DNA of 63,054 nucleotides from Spirogloea muscicola (Eukaryota; Streptophyta; Zygnematophyceae; Spirogloeales; Spirogloeaceae), in the NCBI GenBank assembly GCA_009602725.1, contig WELB01000113.1, positions 65,450-128,503 of the forward strand. The letters run 5' to 3'. The position numbers were made by a program, and so were the translations under genes. Below, piece after piece: positions 9,644 to 24,439 of the stretch (positions within the stretch are counted from its first letter, which is position 1; every line of letters starts with the position of its first letter). The notes beneath the pieces are model-generated. The model was not told the DNA's origin, made no database searches, and worked only from the letters and a program-made list of their open reading frames with translations.

Positions 9644-12060
9644 TCAAGTGATATGCCGGGAGGTGACGTTGTGAGGATCTGGTTTTGGTGGTATCAGAAT
9701 TAGGCTCCCCTTGGTCCTCCTCTCCATCAGATCCAAGTGAGCCCTGGCTGCCTCCTCCAAAGGGTACCTGGAGCACCAGTACAGAGCTCCTGCTCTGCGA
9801 ATCAGCCTAGACCTCACCTTCTTCGGGTGGCAATGGACCTTACGAGACCTGAGATGACGCTTAAGAGCTGTGTGCACCATACTGGGGTCTGATCAGCAGG
9901 ACCAGCTTCAATCCCAACACCTCTTTGCCCGACTTAGGTCTGACACGTGCTTGCCTACCTGTTGCTGTCCTCCACCTTAAGAACGCCTGCAGTTATGTTG
10001 TCAAAGAGCTCTTTACAAGCAGCGCTTCTCTCAGCTGGGTCTGTCAGGAAATCCTCCAGCCTAGGGCGGCTCACGCTCAGGGAGCCCCGAGTTCCAAGCT
10101 CAAAAAGAGAGAGCACGCCGGGCTCCCCCGAACTGGCCCCAAAACTCACCTGCATCCTATAGATGCGGTTCTGCTCAGGCCTAAGGCGATTGCTTTATTT
10201 TTGTGTTAACAGTGCAAATCCACATGCATATCTGAGGCCTATTGGTGGCTGGCAGCAGCAGCATACTTGTAAAACGAAGATCTGTAAGCGAGATCTTTTT
10301 GCTTGACGTGACTGAGGCTCACCAGCATGCCCCTTGGAGCCAAGCACGCCAAGGACATTGCCACAGTCTCTTTGCCTACTGAATCGAACACGACCGAGAC
10401 GCCTTTGCCATCTGTCACCTCCATCACTTGCTCCACAAAGTCAACTCTACACAGATGCACGTGTACAGACGTCAAGGGGGGCAGAGCGGGGCAGAGCTTC
10501 CTGTCAGATTGGTTCAATCTATGCACAAGATATTCAGCAGACATGAACAATGATAGGAGCGCACATGGTTGTCAACGTGCTACCTTTGGAAATTTGATGG
10601 AATATTACAATCAGCAGATGCACATGGCAGCTGATAGGTGAAATTAGCAGGAATATTCAAGGGTGCCATTTCTGCTCAGTGGCTTGACTCACTTGGTATA
10701 ATCAACCACATGCGAGCAGCCAGAGAGTTTGGCACGCACAGCCTTCTCCTGTGAGCCCACTGTGCCGAGGACCACCGCCCCTTGCGCACTGGCCCACTGC
10801 AATAATGGCACAGCCCATATCACTCTGTGGTAAAATGAGGAGAGGGAGGGTCGACAGAGAACAAGCCACTACGCACGTAGACCAGCGCACTGCATGCTGC
10901 CGCTGATGGGGCAGGGTGTGGCTGGACTGTAGCACCTGACAGAGGAGGGACCCCACTCCCCCAGCAGCCGCGTGCACAAGCACAGTGTGCGAGGCTGTGA
11001 CTGGGAAGACCCTCCACACCAACATCCAGGCGGTCAGGCCCTGACGGCAAGAGAAACATTGTATCGTCAGCATGCATTGCATGTGTTGCCGTAGCTTGAG
11101 GATGCAACAAATTGCTGGATCCACCTCAATCTGCACAGCATCTGACCTTTGGATTACGGTAATTTAGTGCATTTCCGTACGTAATCCAATCAGTCAACGG
11201 ATGTAATTTTAAGCGGACTGACAGAGACGAGGACGCTTGATTACCTTGAGGAGAGCGGCAGCAGCAAGCTCGCAGGAAATGTCAGGTGGCAGCGGGATGG
11301 CGAGCGAGGCATCAAGGACCCTTGACTCACTGAAAGATGGCAGCAATGCGAGTGCATGAGAGGGAGGGGTGCTTGCCGCACTATACGCACCCTTCAATAC
11401 TATCAGCATCGGAGTACCAAGGAAGTGGGCTCGCTACTCGGGCAGCGGCAATCCCAGCAGAAGCCCCTGTCGCAGCATACCAGTAAGCGCCCCTGTTGGG
11501 GTCAATATACGCGACGCGCTGGCCGACTTGAAGGGTCACGACGCCGGCGCCTAACTCGGTGACGACGCCGGCGGCCTCCACGCCCGGCGTATAGGGATGG
11601 CACACCGACTGGCCTGCATTGCCCTTCCGCAAGACGTCCCCGCCCGCAGACTTCATGCCAATTGTAGTCGAAACAGTCTCACCAGACAAGTACGTCACTT
11701 GGATACCTAATGGATTTGATTACAGACGAAGACGCGCCATCAAATCGGTCGCCCGGCGGCTGGCTAGGCACGGCGACGCCGAGGCGGGGGCTCGAAACCC
11801 GGCGGCGCAGCTGCGGCTACGGGCTCTTCGAGTGAGCCTGACGGCAAATCCTAATTCCCGTCCCTAACCCTTTGAACCCTTAAACCCAACCCGAAACCGC
11901 CGGGGCCGGACCAGGCGGCCGAGCGTGTCGGCGAAGTTGACGCCGATGGCGAGGTGGCGCAGCGCCACCTGGCCGGCGGCGGGGCGCGGCGGCGCGGGTG
12001 CCTCCTCCCAGCGCAGCGCCGCNGCGTCGCCGTCGCAGCGCGAGCTGGCCAGCCAGCTCG
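9644..12060 (-). CDS. Zinc-independent quinone oxidoreductase (zeta-crystallin type MDR)
   Basis: NADPH-dependent quinone reductase of the medium-chain dehydrogenase superfamily. From the 5' end (right) to left: ALRWEE then [15 protein letters not shown] (11905-12020); [20 protein letters not shown] (about 11530-11600), the substrate-domain core; [13 protein letters not shown] then [16 protein letters not shown] (about 10940-11050), with the AAxGGVG nucleotide-binding loop; [29 protein letters not shown] (10310-10440); [21 protein letters not shown] (9960-10080); and [19 protein letters not shown] (about 9700-9770). The stop is at 9644. No structural-zinc Cys cluster is seen, which fits the QOR class. 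The first exon has an ambiguous base at 12023 and no obvious ATG in frame, so the true start probably lies in an unseen upstream exon. A stem-loop repeat at 12170-12205 lies just 5' of it. Confidence 0.88.
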
Positions 12061-12100
12061 AGGAGAAGTGAGAGGGTAGTCTCCGGGCGATCGTGCCAAG

Positions 12101-13330
12101 TCACGAACAAGTGGCTCTCTCTGGATCCCTGCGGCGGAGCGCGTGAAGGAGAAACAGCGTTTCCAAACTGACTGGTGGCTGTGAGAGGCCAGCCCAAAAG
12201 AATGGACGAGGTCTGGAGGGGCCGAATGGCGCAAATAGCTGGATACTAGTTGCTACGACGGCAGCAACGGGGCGCTCAGTAAAACCTCGAGTCAGCAAGT
12301 GCAAGTCAGAGTAACTAGCCGGCGGACACGCGCCGCCCTGACGGGAACCGGAGGCAGCAGCCAAGGCACGGCCTGCACGCTAAGTGGACAGCGAAGGCAA
12401 GGCACCCCTCTGCAAGAAAGAAGAAGGCTCGCCCATAAAGAAAGAGGGGCTGGCAAAGCCAGCCCAAAAAGAATGGACAATGTCCAAAGCCGAAGAATGA
12501 GAAGCCGAGGAAGGACTCCTCTACTCTACCAATCACGACAACATACTAGGGAAGCTCAGTACCCGCGAGTGAGCAACATCAGGTCCGAGTAGCTCGAGGC
12601 AGGGAAGGAGGCACTCCGCCGAGACCCGGAGGCCGCGGCCAGAGCGCGTCCTGCGCGCGTGTGGACAGCGTGGGCAAGGGATCAAAGAAAGGGCTCGCCC
12701 ATTGAGGATAGGGGCTGGACAAGCCAGCCCAAAAAAGAATGAACAAAGAACGAGAAGGGGGCCAGAGGCAAGGCACCCCTCTGCAAGGAAGAAGTGACAT
12801 TTTGTATCTCTCTTGTGGCTCAAGCTCTCGCACATGAGTCCAAGGGGAGTTCCCAATCAAGCCTACTGAATGCTCAGGCGAACGAAGAGATAGCCCTTCC
12901 AGCATAAGGCAGTGGCTGTGAAGGGCCAGCCCAGAAGAATCTACAAGGCCAAAGGTAGTGCAAAGAATGGGTGCTACACGAAGCGAAGCACTGTGCTGCT
13001 GAGGGCGGCCAAGGCAACAGAATTACTGCAACTCCTGCAGAAGCCGGCTGAAGGGGGACCTCAAACCAACGAGTGAGCACATACAGATCAAGAGAGTGGC
13101 ACACATATCCGACAAGCTAACTTGGGGAGCCGGAGAACTGCCACGGCGTGTGTTCAATCTTGGGCCATTCTTTCTGGGCTGGCTCGTAGCCTTCGGCCCT
13201 TTCAGCTTAGCAGCAGGTGATGTTCATCTGTAAACGTGCCCTTCGTACTTGGCCACTCAGGTCCTCCATCAGTCAGTACTAAATACATCCCTCGGAAGAG
13301 CTTACTGCCTTCGGCCTTTGCGTTACACTA
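12101..13330 (-). mobile_element. Cluster of LINE tails and stem-loops, mostly minus strand
   Basis: Reading the minus strand: hairpin tails at about 12900-12950, 12690-12740 and 12438-12470, a LINE C-terminal fragment (GRALAAASGSRQ, SYSDLHLLTRGF-stop, about 12280-12364), then its own hairpin at 12170-12205 ahead of the oxidoreductase first exon. A degraded tail of a further subfamily lies around 12540-12660. On the plus strand, 13165-13330 holds a class A tail (AGCAGGTGAT, GTACTTGGCCACTCAGG). Order and orientation show repeated insertion of truncated elements. Confidence 0.6.
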
Positions 13331-14024
13331 TGACAGCGGTTTCCCCCTTCCTTTTGCGCTTTGGTGCTCCGTTGCCCCAGACAAATATGTGTGCTCACTC
13401 GTGGGTACTAGAGTCCCCTCTTTGGTTGTCCTCTCCCGCTTTGTTTCCTTAGCCCTTCTTATGCTTTGATCTTCATGCAAGAGTGTATGGGCTAGCCCTA
13501 GCCTCCCTCTCATTCCATACGCACCGTGCGCGTACCCTTTATACGAACCAGTGGCATGGTATGCCGCAAGCTGCCCACGGACCAAAAGGACACGCGTCAA
13601 CCAGCTGGGCTAGATAATGGAGGAGGGAAAAAGCATTCTTACCGTGGCCATCATCATTCTTGGCGCAAGGACACGCTTGGTTGTGTTGAGGGTGGTCCTC
13701 CAAGTGCCTCTCGTCTTCGTGCTCTACATGTGTTGTTGCCTATCTAGGCACAGGTGGCGAAGCCTGGTTGCTCCAGGGAGTGGCGATCACGACCAGACAC
13801 AGCATGTAAGGCTTGCCGCACTTAAGTTTGAAAGCATGATGCCCGACGCCTCTGTGCCGGATGGTTCCCAGCCTCACGAACGACGCCAAACGAACCAGGG
13901 AGAAAGTTCTTCCCAACAGTGGTGATGGCTGTGAAAGCCCAGCCCAACAAAGAATGGACAGGGGTCCGAGGGGGCCACACTTTGCTATACCATACAGCCG
14001 GCTTAATTATAATTGCAGATTCAG

Positions 14025-14192
14025 CAGTGTAGCATCCTGAGTTCGAGGACCTTGCAGACAAGCAGCTGCCTGCATCAGAAGCATGACAAGCACTTCCACC
14101 GCCCAATTGAGAATATTGATGTATGGCACAAGGCATTTGGGCTTCATCTTGATGCTGAAACAGCTACATTTCTGTTCAAGGAGGGGGTTTAG
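14025..14192 (+). other. Possible coding fragment or pseudo-exon
   Basis: One frame reads LQTSSCLHQKHDKHFHRPIE, then NIDVWHKAFGLHLDAETATF and LFKEGV-stop. The amino-acid texture looks more like protein than the surrounding frames, but I do not recognise the family and no partner exon is clear in 13330-14025. A minus-strand class B hairpin lies just upstream at 13925-13955. It may be the last exon of a small plus-strand gene, or a relic. Confidence 0.25.
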
Positions 14193-14303
14193 AGGAGGGG
14201 AACAATTGTGGTAAGGGCGTGTGATCTGTCAAGTGGTCCCCTACTTACAGAGGCCAAACGATAAGCAACTGAGGCAAACGTACAATAGCTGCAATAATCA
14301 TCA

Positions 14304-17300
14304 TCAATTTCCACCTCCACACCCGCCTCCGCCGCCGGTGCAACCACCTCCTCCACCGCAACCGCCGCCGCCTCCACAACTGGCGCCGCACCCGCCCCCA
14401 CCACACCCGCCTCCAGCAGCTGCAGCGCCAGCATACATAGGATAGGATGTGGCGTACCACAAGTGTGCAGCCGCTAACTTGTCACTTCCGTGCAACTCGC
14501 CATTGCTGGCATAAGCACCATACCCATGCCTTCTCTCAATCACTACAGCACCTGCAGCACATTCAGGGCGAAGCTTGAAGTTATCTTGCATCAATGCCAC
14601 TCCACTCAGCCCAATGAATCATGCAGGGCATCATGATGCTTAGGACCAATATGTCAGACTGTCCAATGTGACAGCCAATGAAAAGAAGGACGCTCTTGAA
14701 CAGTAGATGCCTCTATAGTGGAATTGAATATTCGAGCTGTGCAAATAAGAAGCAACAGAGGCAATTATAGGCTGGATGACAACACTGCGCACGAAGCAAT
14801 ATGAACAAAGCAGTATTACCTAGGTGGTCTCTCGCATCAATGTTGTGAGCCCTATACTTGTGCAAGCTGGCGGCTGGAGTGAGCAGGTTGACACCTTTCC
14901 AGGCAAGCAGGCACTGGGATATGGCATTGTTTAACAACAGCACAAGTACAATATCCTCATCGTTGTGAACCTGGTCAAAGCAAGAGCCCTCAATCAGCAA
15001 CGGCAATGGTCAAGCCAGTGCCAAGAAAGCGAGCCCCTGTCCTTACTGCGTGCCATCTTTACTCTGTCACATTGAAAGCGCCACATCACAATGTACCTCA
15101 ACTGCTCCAGCCTGAAAGTCAAGCAGAGCGGTCGCTCGGCCATGAGGGAACTCGGGTGTGTAACGTATCAGAGTCGCACACGCCAGCTCCTCCTCTTGTC
15201 TTGGGTTCACGACCTGATATTGCAACTGACAGCCCAAGACGAGCCTCACAAATTCGAACGGGCTCCCAACCTGGCCACCCCAGTCAGTCCCACCCGCCGA
15301 GTAAGACAAGGTCATCTGCAAGCTGTCAAGCAACTGACAGGTAGTGGGGCCATCAGTAAGCAACCCAATTGTCACTTCAAGCTACATATCACATTGTCAA
15401 GACACTTCCACGACAATGCCTCAAGAAAGCTTTAAGCTCGGAGCCCTAAAACGTGGAAGAAGCGTACGTTTCTTCCTCATTGCCATGGTCAGAGCACTTA
15501 TTGCAGTATTCACTCGCTTTCATTTTTCTAACGCACTTGAGATCTTGAAGCAAGCTCTAAGTAACTCAGCGCCTGGAAATGAGCTAAATCTTGCAATAAT
15601 GTAGCACCTGCTTCCTTAAGCACACCCAAGTTCATTAGAAGCCAATATGCTTACCTTGCCATCTGGAGTCAGATTGAAAGTCAAGCTGCTCTCCCAGCCT
15701 GCAGTGCTTGTTGCTCGAGAGATGCTGAAGATGCTATCTTTCAACTTCCACCTACTTTCCAGGGCCACACTTTCTGCCACTGCAAAGCTCTTGACTTCAT
15801 TCGCCACGCCTACGATTTGTTCTGGCCGGCAAATGCATTGTACTGACAAATATCAGAGCTGTCATTTCGACACCACCATCACTGATCCGTGCTTGCTGCT
15901 CATCACAATGACAAGTTACGACTGCCTACTCCATACTGATAGACAGCACATGCAAAAGCAGATTATGAAGACAACACAACGCACTTAGAGTGGACCCTCC
16001 CATGGTCCGCTTATGCACACAGTTGAGATGACATACATCTGCATGTACAATTACCTGGGGCTTTGAATGTGACCACAACTTTGCCGCCTTTCTCTGAACC
16101 GACCTCGTTGGCACTGCCTATCCAGCCGCCCAGATGAACCATGATGACTTTCTCAGCTACAGGCTTCAGCATGACAAGGCCTGGTGACCAAGAGCCCTTA
16201 GCAAGCCTGCAAAACTGCTCAATGAGCTGAATGAGGTTGGGAGGCCTTTTCTAAGTCCTGGCTAAAGGGCTATGTGTCCCACATTGTCAAGCATTGGCCA
16301 AAGACCATGCTTGAACGCTCGTAGATTTCTGGACAACATATAGTGACACAGAGCTACATACACTCTGAGACAGCTTCAGTACGAACCAGATATAATCAAC
16401 TCCTGCACAGCATGCAAAGCACCGGGCTGTTTCATGTCTTCTTGGGCATGCCTGCAAGGTGGACTGAGGTTTATGTGCTTACTGCACTCTTATGACAAAC
16501 TGCTCCTTATGTGTGTGGTCCACAATTGTCCCCGCCATCCACCTGCCTTCTTGCGTCCGCTTAGTAGCCAGGGCCAACTTGGAGGAGAGCCTAACTCCAT
16601 CGTCATCTGTGGCCTTAGCTGCAATCTGTACAAAAAGTCAGCCTCCAATTGTCAGGATATGACTTCCTGTAATGTTAGTTCATGGCTAAGTCCAGTCCCC
16701 ACACATGTATCAATCCAGCATGAGCTACTAACCCAGCTTCCCGACTGCCAACAGCTTGAAGCACATCGTCTGCCTAACCTGTCAGAGTACACTCTCTGAC
16801 CTGCATAAGAAGATGGGCGCCTTGCACAGGTGGGGTGATTGATGCAGATATGAGGAGACCAGGGCCTAGATCACTTAAAAGTCTCTCTGTCTGCCAAAAA
16901 GTTCCAGAATGGCACCCGTCAGACTTTGACTCTACATGCTTGAAGGCAAGCAGCTCCACCTGTACAGAATGATGGAAGTATGAATCACATAACATGTTCA
17001 CAGTGAGTATGACTTACTTTGGCAGGCTCGGACAGCGGGATGAAGTCGTCAGTAGACATTGTTGGCGTACTTAGCAAGGAGTTCCAATCCAAGGAAGCAG
17101 AGCCCACAAGCTTTGACTTCTTTAGGCCCTTGAAAATGCCAGTGGGTCGAGAGCGGAGTTCAAGAACGAGGCCCCTTGTTGCAAGCTCTGCCTGTGAAGA
17201 GGCTCGTCAAGTGTTACGTGCAAGGGATAATAAATCAAGCTGACCAGATCGAATGCAGCATAGCTCAGCAGAAGCACTTTGCCACATGTCGACATTAAAA

Positions 17301-19496
17301 CTAAATATTACTTACTTGACGTACTTTGAAGTAGAATAGATCAAGCACAAGGAGGACAGAGAGCATCGTACTTATTACTGCACTTACTTGGAAGGCAAAG
17401 GCTTGTCCCCACTGGGGTGGGGCTCGCTCATTTGAATCCTTGGTTTCAAGCACCAGCCGACTACACCTGAATGCCGATCTAATTTGCACAAATAATGGAC
17501 CAAGCTTGGTGACACCTGGCACATTGCGCGCCTCTTTGATGGCCATGTATACCTGGAGCAACAGAAAATAACATTCTCAATGAGAAGTGCAGCCCAGCCA
17601 TAGCACTTAGCAGACGTCTTTTATTGGTTACAGCAATGAAAATGATCAATAGCACTTCAATGAAAATAGCACTTCAATGAAGGCAGGCATCACTTAAGGA
17701 CAGCGCAAACGGACCTTCACAAGCTGCCTTGAGGACAAGCCATAAGCAGCATTGACATTGATAGGCTGAGCAGGTGTGAGCCAACTCAGTGGCACCCCCA
17801 ACACGTGGTCTGCACATCGCATGGCTCCTGCCCTCTCATAAGTTGTTCCAAATGTGGCCTCCCATAATTCTTGAGTGCTCTGGAAGGCCGCGTCAAGTCT
17901 CTTCTGGCCCTCGGCGTCTTCACTGTCAGTGTCATCATGGTCAAGGATCCTGCCAAGAAGCTCCGTGGTATCCTGAGCATAAGCAACTGATGATAGCTGG
18001 ACACAGACCAAGCAGTTGTTCTCGGGTTGGACTTCCTGCACTTGAAGCTTTGTGTCCATTGCTTCCACACAGCACCTTCATTGTGCAAGCATATATGAAC
18101 TCAAGCAACACAAAGAGGTGATGCCACTACCATGTCTTCGTATAATTCAGGGCCGACACCCTAACGGGGACAATATCCCATAGACCTTTATGAAGTTAAC
18201 AACGAGAGAGCACAAACCTGGTGAGCATGCCACATGAGGTCAATATCATAGGTTGGAACGCAAAAGGACTTCCCTCCGGTTATCTGGAGGAGATAGAGAA
18301 AAGATTTGTAGCGCGCCATTGAGATCTTCAAATAGCTGCTATCCCCCATGTGGGGCCTCGACACCTGCTTTGCAGAAGGGGCCGCATGAGGATGACGTCC
18401 TTGGCACGTGCTTTTACCACAATGATCAAGTAGTCCTTTTGTTGACAGCTGCAGTACCTCTATCTCATGGCAAACTTCCTTGACATGCTGCAGACTTCCA
18501 TACAATGTCGTACATGCATCACAGTGGCCTTTGCATTGATCACCTGATGATAGAACGGACTCTGACGTGACACCGCCCGTGTCAGGTTGTACTCAAATCT
18601 TGTTTGAACGTATTGATCATTTCCAGCTCCCAGCTTCTGCGCGTCCAGCTCTGGCCAGTAAGGCTCCTCAGGGTACTGCTGCTCCCAAAGCTTGCTAGCA
18701 GCATCTCTTGCAGCATTCTCTCGCTTGGGAGGGATTGAGGTCGTATTCACGACCCTTTGAAAGGAGGCCTGGCAGTCCTTGTTGTAAGCAAGCTGCGCAG
18801 GATGATTGTCGGCACAACGAAAGAGTGAGACTTGCAAGTCATGCAATGCTGACTTTTTGTCTCCGTGTGCTCAACTTCCAGCCTCAAGCGCACCACTTGA
18901 TCAAGAATGTAAGATCAGCGTGCACCTCTCAAGTGCAGGAGCTTTGTGCAGCTATGAGCACTTCGTACCACGAAAATGCACATCATCTTACCGGCGCCAG
19001 CATGTGACAATGCCAGATCCAGTGCACGTCGAGCGGCGGCAGGAGCTCCTCCGCATCTGAACAGGCCGCCAGCATGGGCATCCAGCACTGCTCGTACCTG
19101 GCCCGCAAGTTCGAGTGCAATCAATAACGTGGATATGCAGCAGAGGGTCCTCCACAAATAGTCACGGCATAATGCAACTTTCATGATACAACAGATGGCC
19201 CCGTGATTGTTTTGGCAGATAAGCAAGGATAGCCAGGATAGTGATGAGATGCCTCCTGCCCTTAATGAGCTGGCTATTGCACACGGCTTCAGTGACTCGG
19301 GTTAGCACCTCCTCACGGCATTGGTCACGACTGGGCCATCGCTGTGGAGGCTGGGGAAGCGGTCGACCGCCGCCAAGAAGCTCAGCTGCCGCTTCGCCAG
19401 CTCCACGAGGTCCACGCTGACGCGGATGCCCTCGGCAGCTGCGCGGGCCGCTGCCGCCGCATCCTTGGAGGGCCTGGCTGCGCCCGGGCGGCTCAT
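14304..19496 (-). CDS. GRDP, glycine-rich domain-containing protein (DUF1399 family)
   Basis: Plant/algal GRDP proteins carry repeated VPxxxDLxWHxH-type motifs and a Gly/Cys-rich tail; those studied in plants affect growth and stress responses, but the biochemical role is unsettled. Exon 1 starts MSRPGAARPSKD (ATG at 19496) and holds RVSVDLVELAKRQLSFLAAV. Exon 2 (18992 to about 19098) reads YEQCWMPMLAACSDAEELLP, then PPLDVHWIWHCHMLAP. Next come AYNKDCQASFQRVV, EEPYWPELD (18600-18800), FCVPTYDIDLMWHAHQ (about 18225-18275) and ELWEATFGTTYERAGAM (about 17820-17870). A C2-like stretch sits near 17400-17560. Middle exons (about 14700-17300) are recognised only in pieces. The last exon ends in a run of Gly with regularly spaced Cys (14304-14420), the GGGCGGG tail typical of the family. 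Upstream of the ATG the frame stays open through an ambiguous base (19690), so a longer N-terminus is possible. Confidence 0.88.
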
Positions 19497-19612
19497 CACG
19501 ACGTGCACCGTCGTAAGCCGCAGGTGACTGCCGGAGCCAGGCGCGGCGAGCTGGTCCTTTCGTGGCCGTCGAAATGTAAGCCGCCGCCCTGCCGCCGCCG
19601 CCGTTGCTGCCG

Positions 19613-19643
<31 letters not shown>

Positions 19644-20722
19644 CCCGCTGCTGCGCTTGCCGCTCCTGCGCTTCAGATGCTTTCCTCGTNCCGCCGCGCG
19701 TCGCGGGCGCAGAAGCGGCGCCTGGTCCTGCTCAGGAATCGTCCCGGCTCCGAAGAGCATCTGCCGGGAGCGCGGCCCCCAAGGGAGCCGCCGTCATCTC
19801 CGCGGCCCGCCGTTATCTCGGGACTTCATTAAGGCACCCTCGGAGGGCTTACCCGGCTCTACACAAATGTCGGCAAACCGACTTTTATCTAGAATCGAGA
19901 AGCCGGTGACGGCGTGGTCAGCCCGCCGTTTGCGGGCGAAGCTTCCGCGGCTCCACCCTCCCACCCCCCCCTCGCTTCGCGACAAACGAGCGGGAAGGTC
20001 CGCTGCTCCGCGACAGAGTCCCGTGGCGCCGTGGAAAGTCAACGCTCGTGCAACTCAATGGTCGGTAGCCAGACGGGGTCGAATCTGGATCCCCGACACG
20101 ACCGATCGTACGGCCATCCACCACGGCCATCCACCAGACCGTGGCTGTGTGTGAATGTGTCTGTGAGCCGGCGATCAATTTGATGCCCGTAACACATAAT
20201 GTGCCACCTTTCTCACAGTTTAGCCAGCTGCAATCGCCGACGAAAATGAGCAGCAACAGTCTGTCTATCAATGCAACGTGGCTTGACTTATCATTGATGA
20301 TTGACACCCGGGCTTGCATGATTGTAGCTTGCCCAAAGTGGGTTCTCCCTTGAAGCCAATGTTTGCTGTGGTCTAAAGGCATTGGCGGCTTGCATGCAGT
20401 GGCAGCGATGGATCTAAAGGTCTTTTCATCAGCGTAATTGCAGTTGATTGCCGCTGATTATGCTATGGCTGGGTCATAATGAGACAGATTCATATCACCT
20501 ATCTGACCTCTTGACTTGCTTGTCTACAAATCTAGCCTTGCCAGCAGTACAATACGCGGACCAAGGACGTGGCTACAAGCTTTTTACATTCTGCGAAAGA
20601 AGGAACACAACTAAGAGTAACAAGAAGGTCCCTCTAACCCAAGGGACATCTGCAGACCTGCTTAAATATACCTGCTTAAAGACAAGACATGCTTGCATAG
20701 CAAAGGGCACGAATGTGCAGGA
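19497..20722. other. 5' flank of GRDP and intergenic DNA
   Basis: The right part of the GRDP 5' end is very GC-rich, with CCG/GCC runs (19575-19660) and a single ambiguous base at 19690. From about 19900 to 20720 I see no gene, LINE tail or stem-loop unit. This is one of the few gene starts in the window without a nearby retroelement tail. Confidence 0.4.
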
Positions 20723-22939
<2,217 letters not shown>

Positions 22940-22948
22940 GACCTTTCT

Positions 22949-24190
22949 TCACACAGGCTCTGGCGCCTTGCTGTAGAGTTGGTCCTTCCAAGGCCCGGCG
23001 TCTAAATTTTCACAACCGCCGAGGCACTTGCAGTTGCCTCCAAAAGCCTGGGGCAGGTTATCTGGAGACAGAACCAATGGCCGACCACTACTGCCTCAAT
23101 CTCACAAAATCTATGCAGGCTGTCAGATGGCCTGCCTAGATCATCAGTTATCGTTTCCGTACAGCAACTCAAATGTCATGGCAGTGGTTCGCAGAATCAT
23201 ACTGAATGTGCACAAGTCATGGCTAGCGGGCTAGCATAGCGGGCTAGCAACTGACCAATATCGACATGCTCCAGGAGCTTTGCCTCATACTTGCTCCCGA
23301 CCACGTCAATTTTCCGCAGGGTCTTCTTGTCCAACCAGATTCTCACAATCTGAAGGCAGCTTGGCACGCGGGCTTCTCATAAGCACACATCCTACCAAAG
23401 TATGACCAACAGACACTCTCCTCTGATCCTACTCGTGCTCTTGCCACTTCCCATTGCCTGTGCTCGCTTACGATCAAGACCCAGCAATTCATGTAGTGGA
23501 CAAGTCCTGCCGTATCGTCACATGACTGATTTGGTGCTCACCATGAAGACCATTCGCGCTAGACCATTTGCACGAGATTTGCCATTCGTTGATACTCTAG
23601 TAGCTGTTACACTCTAGAAGCACATTGTCAGCAGGGCTGTAGACCTATGACTAATTTTGAAGGTCACCTGCCAGATCAGCTTGAAAACAGGTGGAGCATT
23701 TATGATAATGATACGGCCCATGTGCTCTGGATAGTAGTCCTGATCGATCCTTGTAAGATCCTTGATGAATTGACGTACTTTCTTTGTCATCATCTCCATC
23801 CTCTGTGGAGCGAGTTAAGCAAGTTAAGATCGAGCAGATATTGTTGGAAGTGTACACAAACAACACATGGACAGCAATGTTCGTAGAGAGATGATGTCAT
23901 ATTCCAAGTGGGGAGCACTCTGAACTACGAGCAAAGGTGAGTGAAGGCCAATGGCGTACCACCCCTTGAACGTCAAGGATGGTGAGTGACTGGTATATAG
24001 GATGCCCAGCAGCCTTGGAGCATGCAGGAAACTTCCAATCTGTCAGCATCTCCCACTCTTGCACGTGATACTTCATCATGCGATCCATTGTCGTCAACTG
24101 CAAGGAGCCCAAAGTCACTGGTTTCAGAGGTTGGCAGCCTTACTATATTTTTCTCTCCCTCTGCTTACTTGAGTAGGGGCACCGTGCACT
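22949..24190 (-). CDS. Sec14-like CRAL-TRIO lipid-transfer domain protein
   Basis: CRAL-TRIO proteins of the Sec14 group bind and exchange phosphatidylinositol and other lipids. Four minus-strand exons give the domain in order: LTTMDRMMKYHVQEWEMLTD then FPACSKAAG and LTILDVQGV (24000-24105); MTKKVRQFIKDLTRIDQDYY then PEHMGRIIIINAP (about 23690-23800); IWLDKKTLRKIDVVGSKYEA then LLEHVDIGQ (about 23263-23350); and LPQAFGGNCKCLGGC, LDAGPWKD, with a stop at 22949-22951. The GGNCKC...GPW ending is that of fungal and plant Sec14 homologues. A short exon ending near 24163 may precede. The N-terminal CRAL-TRIO_N helical bundle is not recognisable in the roughly 250 nt before the exons of the neighbouring membrane protein, so the 5' end is unresolved: separate gene nested in an intron, fusion, or 5'-truncated copy. 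Confidence 0.85.
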
Positions 24191-24210
24191 GCTTGTCCAT
24201 GACACCGCCG

Positions 24211-24270
24211 GGGGGGAGGGAGGGAGGCAGGGAGGGAGGGAGGGAGGGAGGGAAAGAGGGAGGGAGAGAG
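24211..24270 (+). repeat. (GGGA)n low-complexity tract
   Basis: Roughly 55 nt of GGGAGG/GGGA repeats between the last recognisable membrane-protein exon (right) and the Sec14 exons (left). Read as protein it gives Pro/Ser/Leu filler in all minus frames, so it is probably intronic. Confidence 0.85.
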
Positions 24271-24439
24271 AGCACAGCTGAGGACCCATGCCAGTATGTG
24301 AATGAATTTCGGGAAGGGCCGTCGAGCACAGGCGTGCAGTCGTGCGGCCAATACAGTGCCGGCTGCAGTCACTAGATGCGTGCTGCTTGACTGTACGGTC
24401 TCCGAGGGGCTTTTGTTGCTGCAAAGCTGTGCACACCTG

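Noticed and set aside
9644-12060. Zinc-dependent alcohol dehydrogenase
   Set aside because: The structural zinc Cys cluster and catalytic Cys/His pattern are absent; the motifs match zeta-crystallin-type quinone oxidoreductases.
14304-14445. Plus-strand Pro-rich ORF (PPPPHPPP) as a hydroxyproline-rich protein
   Set aside because: It is the antisense of the Gly/Cys-rich tail of GRDP, whose upstream exons are all on the minus strand.
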